The notes beneath the pieces were generated by a model that saw only the letters and a list, made by a program, of their open reading frames with translations, did no database searches and was not told the DNA's origin. 64,000 nucleotides of DNA from Tubiluchus corallicola (Eukaryota; Priapulida; Priapulimorpha; Priapulimorphida; Tubiluchidae). The DNA lies in NCBI GenBank assembly GCA_030141605.1, contig JAQGDQ010000163.1, positions 186,001 to 250,000 of the forward strand. The letters are read 5' to 3'. Of the stretch, positions 50,256-59,884 are shown piece by piece. The translations under genes were made by a program, and so were the position numbers. Position 1 is the first letter of the stretch. Each line of letters opens with the position of its first letter.

Positions 50256-51161
50256 AATGATTGTGCAAGCAAGTACGCCTGGAATGAGATCCGAGGAGCC
50301 ATAGAGAAGGCATCTCGTCAGGTACAGACTGCTCAAACGATACGGGTGAGCTCCTTATCCTCATAATTAATGAACTAATCTCAATGGGAAAAGATTTGTT
50401 AACCGCAGATTTGGCAAGAATCTCAAATCGTGAGCATCCAAACTCAAACTGATACTGGTTGGACAAAAGCAAGTAAAAAAGCGTCTGCAAATTTTACAAA
50501 AAAGGGAACTGCAAATTTGGCATTACTGGAAAAGGAGCCATGTATGATCATCCCAAGACATATAAAAAACTATTGCAGTATGGGGCTACGTCTTGCAAAA
50601 GGTCAAATTGGGTAGAAAATGTGAAATTTCTTCACCCAAAAATTTGTAAAGATCACATTCTGATGGTATTTGTCTATACCGGAACTGTATCATATGTTCA
50701 CATTAAAGGCACAAAAAGGACAGCTTGATTGCACAAGTCACCTCTAGGATCAATAAGAAAAAGGTTGAAGTTTCCACCAAAGCAAGAAGTCCAGCTGGAA
50801 ACGTGCAAACAGCTCCATTGGATGCCGATGATAATCACACTACAAGCAATCATTTTTTAGAAGTACGGAGTGCTGTTCGTCAGATACAACAGCAAATGCA
50901 ACAAATGCAGACTGCTTTAACTCAAATTGCAGGCATTCAAGCAAGCAAACCAAAGCCTGTATCCCATGGAAATGGACAGGAACAGGAATCCTCAATCACA
51001 ACTAATAAAACAATCTGATATTTGTAATAACTTTGATACTGTCATTTGATTATTTTATTATAGTAACTCTCGTCGTCTTGTTAATAGGAAATCTCAGTTT
51101 GACTTATTGTTAAGTGGTCAGGGAGAATTGCATTAATAACTGAAACTTGGTTTACACATAC

Positions 51162-51343
51162 TGTTTGGGCTTTCAAAAACCAAATTCGAAGCTCCATTAA
51201 ATTTTGCTGCCAAAACATGTCATTCCATCTAAACATAAGAAATTAGTGCCAAAAAATAACAAATAAACAAAAAATAACAATAGCCAAAAGTCAATTTTAC
51301 ATAATTAAGAGTTATACACTGCACTGTCGTATTAATTAATACC
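51162..51343 (-). repeat. 3' terminal direct repeat (LTR) of the glycogenin-bearing element
   Basis: About 182 bp, nearly matching 53319-53503. Shared landmarks: TGTTTG(G/A)GCTTTCAAAAAC, AAAACATGTCATTCCATCTA, GAGTTATACACTGCACTGTC and GTATTAxTTAATAC. This copy has lost about 20 bp of CTTT-rich sequence and gained an ACAAATAAACAAAAA duplication. The 476-codon frame runs into this repeat and stops inside it. Confidence 0.85.
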
Positions 51344-52766
51344 GAGTTAAATGACCATACCGAGAAGCCTCGTGGTGTGTATAATGTTCGACGCTCGCTT
51401 CAAAACGTCTAATAAAGCGCCAAAAATTCATTACATCGCCGTCGAATTTCTCTAAATCAATTGATGGCAGCTGCATGGCATTATACATTTGCATACGTCG
51501 GCGCTGCCCTTCTAGCATGATGCTCATGACTGCATTTAAGTCAGTTGGATTTGTTGGTGGAGCGGACGTTTTGCCTAAGCGCTTTTCAAAACCAGAAGCA
51601 GCAGGCCAAAATTCGTGAGGCCTAATGTCTGGCATAGCATGAAACTGTGTAGGCCTAAATTCTGTCGACGATTTTGGGACGAAGTCATCTATTGCTGCTT
51701 TCAAGCGGCTATGTTCATTATACGTTTCATAATTAGAACGAGTCTGTTGAAGCGCTGCACATTTATTCTCAGTTTGAAACCCTGGCTCTACTTGATTGAT
51801 GTAATTCCCCAACCAGCGACTAAGCATTTTCGATTCATAATCAGTTGCGCCTGTAGGTGGCGCCACGTGCCTGCAAATTGTACTGAGTATGTTGTCCCAT
51901 GGTTTCCGGGAACCTATAAAGTGAACAACTTTAACATGATTACCAAATTGTTTAACAGCTGGTAAATAACCGTAAGCACCCTTCAAGACAGCATTATATG
52001 CAAAAGGCAGATGTTTATGAAAATCTATAACCCAGGTATTGAAATATAAATTTAACAAGCCCTGGTCCCCGCCGTCAAATGAACTAGCATTCGTCTGTGC
52101 AAACGATACAAGTTTTTCGCAAGTACTTAGACTAGGCCTAAATACAAACACCCCACTATTAAAGCAGTCGGCCCACCCGACATCTGGAGCAGCAGAGAGC
52201 TCCTCATAATTGAACATATCATCAATGTTACTTAATACTAACGTATCCGAGTCCATAAATACACATTTACTGAACTGAGTTAACTGCCAACAGTGTAACT
52301 TAGTAAATGTAACATTTAACTCTGGCCTACCTAATAAAAGTAGATTTTCAGTATCATGACTATCAATCAAATTTACATACTTAACATAATCAAATTTATT
52401 TTTAAGTTGCTCTACTGCAACGTGAGAAACCTCTTTTGTGATCATCACAACCAAGCGACGCTTCGTTTTAACCTCCCGTAGACTGCATGCCAGCACCAGT
52501 GCTCCTAATGCGTACTTGTCGTTTGTGACCAAGGTAACGAAGGCTTCTTTTAAGCAGCTCTGTTCCTCCTTAGGTGTGATTTCATTTGAAACCTCGTTTG
52601 CAAGGACGTCGGTTGTCTGTAACCAGTCAGCTACCTTCTGTTTACAGCTTTCACCAGCAGATGGCGCCACATCCTGCCTGGACTCAACCTCGTCGTGACT
52701 GTCGTCGTCATTAGCACCACCAACTGTAGCCATCTCTACCTGCAGGCGTTCGTGTCTCAGCTTCAT
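51336..52766 (-). CDS. Gag-like / glycogenin fusion ORF of a retroelement
   Basis: 476-codon uninterrupted frame; without a stop it also extends upstream of its first ATG into a charged coiled coil. Residues about 75-330 are a glycogenin-type family GT8 glycosyltransferase: EAFVTLVTNDKYALGAL start, RPELNVTFTKLHCW, D-x-D motif FMDSDTLV (172-174), CFNSGVFVFRPS, GGDQGLLN (232-239), YGYLPA with the Tyr that aligns with the self-glucosylated tyrosine of glycogenin (265), and KVVHFIGSRKPW (279-290). Residues about 432-465 (QLPSIDLEKFDGD, FWRFIRRFEASVE) look like the start of the BEL/Pao gag domain DUF1759. Glycogenin primes glycogen synthesis by self-glucosylation from UDP-glucose; whether this copy is active is unknown. 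No introns, bounded by direct repeats: a captured cDNA in a non-autonomous element. Confidence 0.85.
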   Translation of the reverse strand: MKLRHERLQVEMATVGGANDDDSHDEVESRQDVAPSAGESCKQKVADWLQTTDVLANEVSNEITPKEEQSCLKEAFVTLVTNDKYALGALVLACSLREVKTKRRLVVMITKEVSHVAVEQLKNKFDYVKYVNLIDSHDTENLLLLGRPELNVTFTKLHCWQLTQFSKCVFMDSDTLVLSNIDDMFNYEELSAAPDVGWADCFNSGVFVFRPSLSTCEKLVSFAQTNASSFDGGDQGLLNLYFNTWVIDFHKHLPFAYNAVLKGAYGYLPAVKQFGNHVKVVHFIGSRKPWDNILSTICRHVAPPTGATDYESKMLSRWLGNYINQVEPGFQTENKCAALQQTRSNYETYNEHSRLKAAIDDFVPKSSTEFRPTQFHAMPDIRPHEFWPAASGFEKRLGKTSAPPTNPTDLNAVMSIMLEGQRRRMQMYNAMQLPSIDLEKFDGDVMNFWRFIRRFEASVEHYTHHEASRYGHLTRY

Positions 52767-52813
52767 GGCCTGAAGTTTGAGTTCCTGTTCACGAATTTTC
52801 AGCTCCTGACTCT

Positions 52814-53146
52814 TCAGCCTTTTGCACTGTCTTTGCTGCCTTTGCGCATGGACGTGGTAGATGTTCTTAAAACACCTGCAGAAATTGAAGCTGCAACAGT
52901 AGCACGCCCGTCATCAGTGCCAGTTTGCCGTGCTGACGACTCTTTAAAACCGACTGTCTCTATACCACCGGGCTGACCGTGTGCACCAGCTAATTTACTG
53001 AAGCCAGGCTCTCCAAGCTCAGACTCCAAAACTCGCCGCACCAACTCTGCTTTACTACCAGCTACTATCAAGCCTTTTTGGCGTAAAATTGTTCGCATTT
53101 GTTCAACAGTTTTATTTTTTAACTCTAGCTCTCTTTGTTGATACAT
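52814..53146 (-). CDS. SAP-like N-terminal gag segment of the same retroelement
   Basis: 110-codon frame starting MYQQRELELKNKTVEQMRTI and continuing LRQKGLIVAGSKAELVRRVL, a SAP-like helix-turn-helix (putative nucleic-acid binding) as found at the N-terminus of some retroelement gag proteins. It ends in a Ser/Thr-rich tail. Its 3' end overlaps the upstream open extension of the 476-codon frame, which lies in the -1 frame. The two therefore look like one original gag ORF separated by a frameshift (mutational or programmed) somewhere within about 52815-52900. Confidence 0.65.
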   Translation of the reverse strand: MYQQRELELKNKTVEQMRTILRQKGLIVAGSKAELVRRVLESELGEPGFSKLAGAHGQPGGIETVGFKESSARQTGTDDGRATVAASISAGVLRTSTTSMRKGSKDSAKG

Positions 53147-53318
53147 TGTCTTGTTTTTCTCAGGCCTAGAAAGATCTGGCTATGCGTTGAAGTAAAAACC
53201 TTCCTATATGCAAAGTAGGTTCACGCACCAACCTATAGCATACTACGCTGTCCACGTAGGCCAACTGTACAAAACGGCTGTCGAGCTCGTTGATTGTCAA
53301 GGTCGTTTAACATGGAAT

Positions 53319-53503
53319 TGTTTGAGCTTTCAAAAACCAAATTCGAAGCTCGATTAAATTTTGCTCTTTCTTTGCTCTTTTTATTTGCCAAAACATGTCA
53401 TTCCATCTAAACATAAGAAATTAGTGCCAAAAAATAACAATAGCCAAACGTCAATTTAACGTAATTAAGAGTTATACACTGCACTGTCGTATTAGTTAAT
53501 ACA
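53319..53503 (-). repeat. 5' terminal direct repeat (LTR) of the glycogenin-bearing element
   Basis: About 185 bp, upstream copy in the element's (minus-strand) orientation. Read on the minus strand it begins TGTATTAACTAATACG and ends GCTCAAACA, so it has TG...CA ends. I could not identify a convincing tRNA primer-binding site just inside it. Confidence 0.85.
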
Positions 53504-55114
53504 TAGCTGTTATTTTAAACTAAATTAAAATTTTTTTAAAGTAATTAGAGGACATACATACGTTATTATTCCCAAATCATGAGCAATTGTAACAGATAAC
53601 GACAATACCTTATCAACCAAGGCATTTGTTTCGATGTTAATGTTGTAGAATCTGTTACTATGTCTGACCATTCAGCAGTTGTCTTTGAATGCCAAGACCC
53701 ATTGTACACTAATGCGTAGACATTGTGTAAAATCCGTAACTACCAGAATGCAAAATGGGACACAATTGGGCGTCAACTATCTATTGTTAACTGGCACAAT
53801 ACTTTTGATTCCTGTGCTTCCGTACAAAGTTTGTAGGAAGGACAGGTTCTACAACATAATCAATGAAGCCATTGACAACAACGTTCCCTGCATGGTATTG
53901 TCTAGCATGCATAAAGGTAAAAGGAAACATAACACTAATTACCCTCCTTACCTGAAACGCATAATCGATAAGAAGCGCAAGCATTGAGCATGTAAATTCA
54001 AAACGTAATAATTCTGCTGAAAATAAGAAAGAATACACCGCTCTGAATAGCAAATTTAAAAAAGAATCATATAAGTTAGCTACTCGTGAACACAGAGTTT
54101 TAGCTAGTAATGATCGTAACAAATTGTTTAAGTACATTCGTAGAACAAGATGTAATGATAATGGCATAGCACCATTAAAAGATAAGCAAGGTAACATTGT
54201 TGTTGCTGATCTAGAATTAGCTAATTTATTAAATGACTGTTTTAGTGACTGTCATTACAATCTTTGAATTTTTCACCTGTTTCTGTCCGTAAAGCCATTC
54301 AAAAAATTAAATCTAAAAAAGTTGTACGCCTGACAGTTTACCAGCCATTGTTTTTAACCAGTTGATTGATATAATCTGTTTACCTTTATCAATGCTTTTT
54401 AAAGTCTCTTTTAGTCAAAGCAGCCTCCCATATGAATGGAAAGTAGCAGATGAAGTACCCATAATAAAAAGGGAAAGTTCCGACCCGAGCAACTGTAGAC
54501 GTACTTCTCTTACTTACATCTCATGTAAAATCATGGAAATTTGTGTTTGTACAGAGATGCTAGCATTTCTTAATAGGCATAACTAAGTACCAGCATGGGT
54601 TTCTATCAAAACATTCAGGATGCACACACTTGTTAGAATCAATTTACGATTGGACTGTTGCTTTAAATGACAAAACATAAGTTGATATTATATATATTGA
54701 TTTAAAAAGCTTTTGGTTCAGTTAGTCACTGCCTACTGCTAGATTGGATTAAAAGTTTTTTAACAGGGTGCTTACAAAAAGTTGTTATTGGTAGTAGTTC
54801 TAATTATGTACAAGTAACTTCAGGAGTAGCTCAGGGCAGCCTCCTGGATCCTTTACTGTTTATGTTATTTGTAAATGATCTGCCTGATGTCATTGGTAGT
54901 ACTCATTGTAAACTATATGCAGATGGTGTAAAATTATATCACTGGGCTGACACTGGCAATGATAATATTGCCATTGATACACATTATCAAGGATGATCAT
55001 TATTGTGATGATCATTTACCATAATTTTGCACTTATATTATTAATATTGCTTTTTAACTGCCTTGTCGCTTATGTACTGTACTTTGAAGATTACGAAATA
55101 AGTAAAAAATACTA

Positions 55115-55335
55115 CAACACAACACCGCACCACACCCATCAACTCTGCACCAACACAACCCACACCCTATCACTCCACCACATTGTCCACACCACACCAA
55201 ACCACACCATCCATACCACACCACACCACCCCAAACACACTACACCACACCTACCACCACTTACACCACTTCACCAACACCACACACACACTATCACCCA
55301 CCACACCGTCCACAGCACACTCACCACATCAAATA
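55115..55335. repeat. CACACC-rich simple repeat, right of the LINE, with adjoining GATGAC run
   Basis: Long irregular CCACACCACA sequence followed at 55350-55392 by GATGATGATGAC units. Frames through it are low-complexity artefacts. Confidence 0.85.
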
Positions 55336-55429
55336 TACCATCACATGGTCATCATGATGTTGATGACGATGATGATGATGACGATGACGACAACACCTAT
55401 AACAGTAACACACACTAGCAGAGCGTCAT

Positions 55430-58400
55430 AGTTAAACCATCCAAATATATATACATAGGATGATTTTATACACATTATAATCTTTATTTGTCTTAAAAAA
55501 GTTAGACAAGAAATCAGGGACAATAAGGCAAAATGAAACAGACAAAAAGCAGTTTTCTGGTGATCGCGATACGAAGAGTATAAAATTGTAATAGTGTATA
55601 GCTGTATAGTGATGCCGTTGTGTGTTTCACAAAAGCAAAGCAATGTATAATAAATAGTCATAATTAGGCAATCTATAATATTCTCGATAATAAGCTTATT
55701 ATAATTATTCATGCAGTCACTTTAATAATAGGAAGCAATGTCAATAAAGCCTGTGTTTTATTTTTATTTATGCTGTTTGAATTGCGTCAATGGCCATGCA
55801 ATATTCAACTATGGAATTATCTTTATTAATATAATCGGTGCGTTGTACGTGGACTTGCGTTGCACAGTAGTGGTACGTTGCACATCAGTCAAAAATTTTC
55901 TTTACCCTGGGCCGCGCGCACAATATCGCCGAGTCACTGATGCAAGTCATGAATAACCTACTGACACTGAGCGTTAAAGAGTTGTGTAATATTAACAGTG
56001 AATTTTTACTTCCTAGTTTCTGTTTAGAGCAGGACAGACAACCGTTTAAGTGCGTAGTGAGCTACTCGTGACCAGTGATTTAGAAGCGAGATCAGCTGTT
56101 TGTCTGCGCAAATCTCAATATTGCGCGCTTGATTAAGCAGACTGCCTGGCGAAGCTTGAAAAATAAACGCGTGCTTTTCACCTGGAAAATAACAATTAAA
56201 GTAGCTTGCGAAGTTGTGAAAAATGAGATAAACTGCCGCTAGTCGTTATCCGTTCGAAAGACTCTTCTTTAATAAATTAGTGTAATTATGTAACATGTAT
56301 TGTCTCGGGCTGTGCTGAAAAGTCTATTGGAGTTGTTAATTGCTTTGAAATACGGCCAAGGAAACATTCTTTAACTAAAGTAGCAGGAAAGTAACTTTAG
56401 GGTAAAGGTAAGTAACGGAAAACTTTTCAATGAAGACATCTAGTTAGTAAGTTTTAGTCGTGGTTGTTTGATAATTCGATTAAAATGTGATTAAGGAATC
56501 TGTTTATTCACGGAAAAGCTTCTTTTCGTAGGCGTATAACTTTAAACGTAATTACGCGTTCAAATCTGCTGACTACTATATTTTATTTATTTTTTATAAG
56601 TATATCATAGCCTTAATTTTCCAATTACCTTATGTAGCCACAGACATTACAAATCAACTGGTCTGTACGCTGCAGTCTGTAGTCAAAATGAAACTGAGAA
56701 TTCATTCATTCAGCATTGCGCATTACTTAGGTACGTTGAGGAGTAATTCTTTATTAGTAATTATCAGTCTTTGTTTGACCCAACCCCGTATCATACCCTT
56801 TATTTAGCGGAAAATTATGTCCACAACTTGAAATGAAACACTAATATTTAAGTCAATATTATAGTAACAATTTTGTTAGTTTCTGGTAATTTTATTTTCG
56901 TTTTCTTAGTTAAAAATTAGAAAATTTTATGTATAGAATGTATTTTATGTTTATGTATTAATATACAGCACTGCATAACACTAATTTAATACTCGGTCTG
57001 GGGTGGCTGATTCGATAACAAATGTTTTTCTCCACCCCTTCCCGTTTGTTTGGCTTTTTTTATTTATATCTATCTTTCTTTGTATTGTTATTGGGATAAA
57101 AAAATAAATGATTTGATTTGATTTGAAAATAACAGTGAATACGCAGTGGGCAATTTTGGAACACACTGCATTTAATAAGAGTCCATATAACCGTTATGCT
57201 AGCAACTGTGAATTATCCATTATTGCACGGTCGGATTAACGTGTTTTGTGAAGCGCTTTTTGCAAACAAAACTATTTCTCATGCTGCAAAAATACGTCAT
57301 CTCATCTAAAGTTCAGCGGTTTGGTCATGTATGTACGTGTTAGCCTAATGCTTAATTTATGCAGAAATTGTGTTGCACTCATTATTGCACAGCGATGTGA
57401 TAAAATTGCAAAGCAAATTGTAGGCAGGACTAAGCGAATTAATCACTGGAAATAAAACAACAAGGACCTGTTACGCAGACAATCAATACAATCCATTTTT
57501 ACTTTTTAGTGGGAAATAATTTCAATGCTTAAGAAATAGTTCTGCTGTAATAAATTTTTCTTGTAATAGTTCCCTTTAATAGATTTTCCTTTGTTAAGTT
57601 ATTTTTATTGGAAGTAGATTAATGAGATCATCGAAGGGTCGTATTTTGAACATTATCTTCAGTCCCAGATTCATTCTAAATGGTCCAACTAACATTTTAT
57701 CAAAATGTCGAAAATTGCTTTGAAGTCATGCAAGTTCAAATGAGCGTGCTTCTATTCTCACGTGATCTTAGATTAGCAAATGTTCACAAGATAACAACTT
57801 TGATCACAATGCTTTGGCATTAAAATGTTTCTTTTACAAATGAAGAATTGAAAAAATTTACGATCTATGCTGCAGACGCAAAAACTCTTACTTCTGTGTA
57901 CCATTCCACGCTACGCAGACCTCAGTCAACATTTGTTTCAGTTCACTATACAGAAATTCCGCCAAATCTTGAAAGCCAAGGTGAATTCAATTGAACAAAT
58001 GTCTGTAAAATTCTTGAAACAACAAGTTCATTGTGTGTTCTTCATTCACACAGGCGATTTTTTACGTACGACTTCGCGAGTAGACACAACAAGCAAGGTT
58101 ACACGGTTTTTTTGTCAGCTTTTGCGCTAATAAACCCACAAGTTTAGCCAACTTAACCAAGGCAATACCTCGTGTTGTACAACTTTACAGAGGACAGTGA
58201 ATTCATCATGTGTTTGTCCTGCGTATATTGGTCGATTGTAAGATTGTATACATAGTTAGCTAGAAATAAATGGGTAACACTGCTGCATCTGCGGCGAAAA
58301 GAGAGAGTGAAGTGTCCTTGAAAAAGGAGTATCAGACGACTGAGATAAGTAATAGTCAAACTTCATACAGGGAAGAGACGTGAAAACGATTATATATACG

Positions 58401-58450
58401 ATTGGTATAAACCTAGAATAGAACAGGCGGGAGCTCAAACAAGCCGAGGT
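55430..58450. other. Non-coding stretch; possible CpG-containing upstream region
   Basis: No exon recognised. 55840-56240 has more CpG than its surroundings (for example GGGCCGCGCGCACAATATCG) and could be a promoter or 5' UTR of a gene beyond the window, but nothing downstream confirms this. 56999-57125 is a LINE-type 3' end. Confidence 0.35.
56999..57125 (+). mobile_element. LINE 3' end with TTTGA tandem tail
   Basis: Starts with GGGGTGGCTGATTCGATAAC, matching GGGTGGCTGACTAGATAAC of the LINE at 10325-10795, and ends AATAAATGATTTGATTTGAT. The 5' part is missing. Confidence 0.55.
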
Positions 58451-58454
58451 TATT

Positions 58455-59884
58455 TAGAGCAAATACTTTGTACGACTCTTAATTGATTTTGCCGAATGTA
58501 AAAATAAAATCTTTTACTTGGCTTTCATTGACTATCAGAAAGCATGTGACATGGTTAATCGAAACAAACTGTTGGAAATGATGGCTCTTAATGGATGCGG
58601 CTACAGGTATGTCAAAGCTATTGGCGAAACCTTGAAGAAATGTTCCAGTGTCATGGAGACCGAGACGTTTGGCTCTAGAAGAGGTGTTCAGCAAGGAGGC
58701 TCTACAAGCTGCTCATTGTTTACTCTGTTCGTAGATTACGTTATTGACTCAGTTAATGTGTCACCTGACGAGGAATGACTAGAATCTTTGCATCAGTTAT
58801 TACTGATGGACGACACGGTTCTTGCCTCATCCATGCCTGCCTTGGCTGACAAGTTGAACAGACTGTACCATGCCGTAAACGAAATCGGAATGATACTTCA
58901 TCCCCCTAAGTCCCAGTTTATGGTTATTAATTCTGAAGACACTGACCCCTTAAGTGTCGGCCCTTTTGTGTTAAAGTCGAATACACAAGGAGTTATGGCT
59001 ATTTGGGATCCATAATAATCAACTCTTCTATAGATCACCAAGTTGAGACTCACATGCAAGCTAAACAATCATATATTCGTTTTACCCATATACGTTTTTT
59101 ACCCATCGTCATTTTTAATCCAAAACGCAGGTGCGCCTTATGTTGCAAAAAGAACTGTCTGGCAAAGTGCTATGAAAAGCGCTATTCTCTATGGATCCGA
59201 AACCTGGTGGACAAAAAACCTATCATATGTTTCTCAGCCTATTTTACAGACTAAAAGAAATGTTTGGCGTGCGTCAACAGACTTGTACTGACATAGTTCA
59301 TATTGAGAGTGATATTGCTTCGTGCAAAGCTGAGATTCAGGCACGGTAACGGAATTTCATAAATACGTACAGAACATCTAATCTTTATATAGAGGAAGTC
59401 CATTACAGAAAGCGTTAGTTCTTGTTGCCGTAATGATACATCCATGGGAAGCCAGCTCCGATTTCTAGATTCAATACACGGATATCCTAGAACTGACTTT
59501 TTAAAATTACGCAGACATGCTATTCTTTCCTCGCTATCAACCAGGAGAAATACCTACTTAGCCGTAAATCCGTCGCTAACCACTCATCGCATTTATCAGA
59601 CATATGATGTGCCCGAACACGAAAGAATAGCCGCAACCGACCTGCGTCTGGGAGCTCATTATCTCCGAATCGAAACAGGACGCTGGACAAATATCCCCCG
59701 CCACCAACGTCTATGCATTTGTGGTCTTGTGCAAGACGAAGAACACATCGTGTGCCATTGTAGTTATACTAGTGATCTAAGAACTGATGGTGAAGCAGAG
59801 TTTAGTTCGTTAGATGCCTTTATGGACTGGACTTCACCCAAAGTGGTTGCTACTATATGCAATAACTGTCTTTCTAGGAGTTAA
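58455..59884 (+). mobile_element. 5'-truncated LINE with RT and C-terminal Cys/His motif
   Basis: Frame 58518-59015 encodes RT (AFIDYQKACDMVNRNKLLEM, GVQQGGSTSCSLFTLFVDYV, active-site region LLMDDTVLAS) with one in-frame TGA at 58776. After frame breaks, 59150-59220 gives AMKSAILYGSETWW, a standard LINE post-RT block, and 59444-59884 gives a 146-codon C-terminus with LCICGLVQDEEHIVCHC (C-x-C ... E-H ... C-x-C). The 5' half with the endonuclease is missing. Relatively few lesions compared with the LINE at 50 kb. Confidence 0.85.

Larger units (their letters stand above)
51162..53503 (-). mobile_element. Non-autonomous BEL/Pao-like LTR element carrying glycogenin
   Basis: About 2.34 kb between direct terminal repeats, inserted antisense into the LINE endonuclease region. 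Contents in its own orientation: LTR, short leader, SAP-like gag start, coiled coil, glycogenin domain, gag (DUF1759-like) start, LTR. Protease, RT and integrase are absent, and no polypurine tract precedes the 3' repeat, so a large internal deletion is likely. Clear target-site duplications were not found. Confidence 0.75.
50256..55000 (+). mobile_element. Decayed LINE (CR1/jockey-like), interrupted by a nested element
   Basis: Plus-strand fragments appear in LINE order. An ORF1-like region is at 50460-51018 (HPKTYKKLLQ, VKFLHPKICKDH, and a Gln-rich QIQQQMQQMQTALTQIAG coiled coil). An endonuclease start is at about 51070-51160 (RSQFDLLLSGQ-type block, then TETWF). After the nested insertion an endonuclease end (VTMSDHSAVVFEC) is at 53655-53695. 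RT blocks are SLPYEWKVADEVPIIKRESS (54425-54484), GVAQGSLLDPLLFMLFVNDL (54822-54881) and KLYADGVKLY in place of the YADD-type active site. Multiple stops and frameshifts, and the loss of most of the endonuclease, show that it is inactive. Clade assignment is by motif style. Confidence 0.8.

Noticed and set aside
51336-52766. Ordinary host glycogenin gene
   Set aside because: Lacks introns, is fused in frame to gag-like sequence at both ends, lies between direct repeats and inside a LINE.
53787-54197. 136-codon minus-strand frame
   Set aside because: Antisense to the LINE; no recognisable domain.
55341-55712. 123-codon minus-strand frame
   Set aside because: Its C-terminal part is the GATGAC repeat and the remainder shows no family signature.
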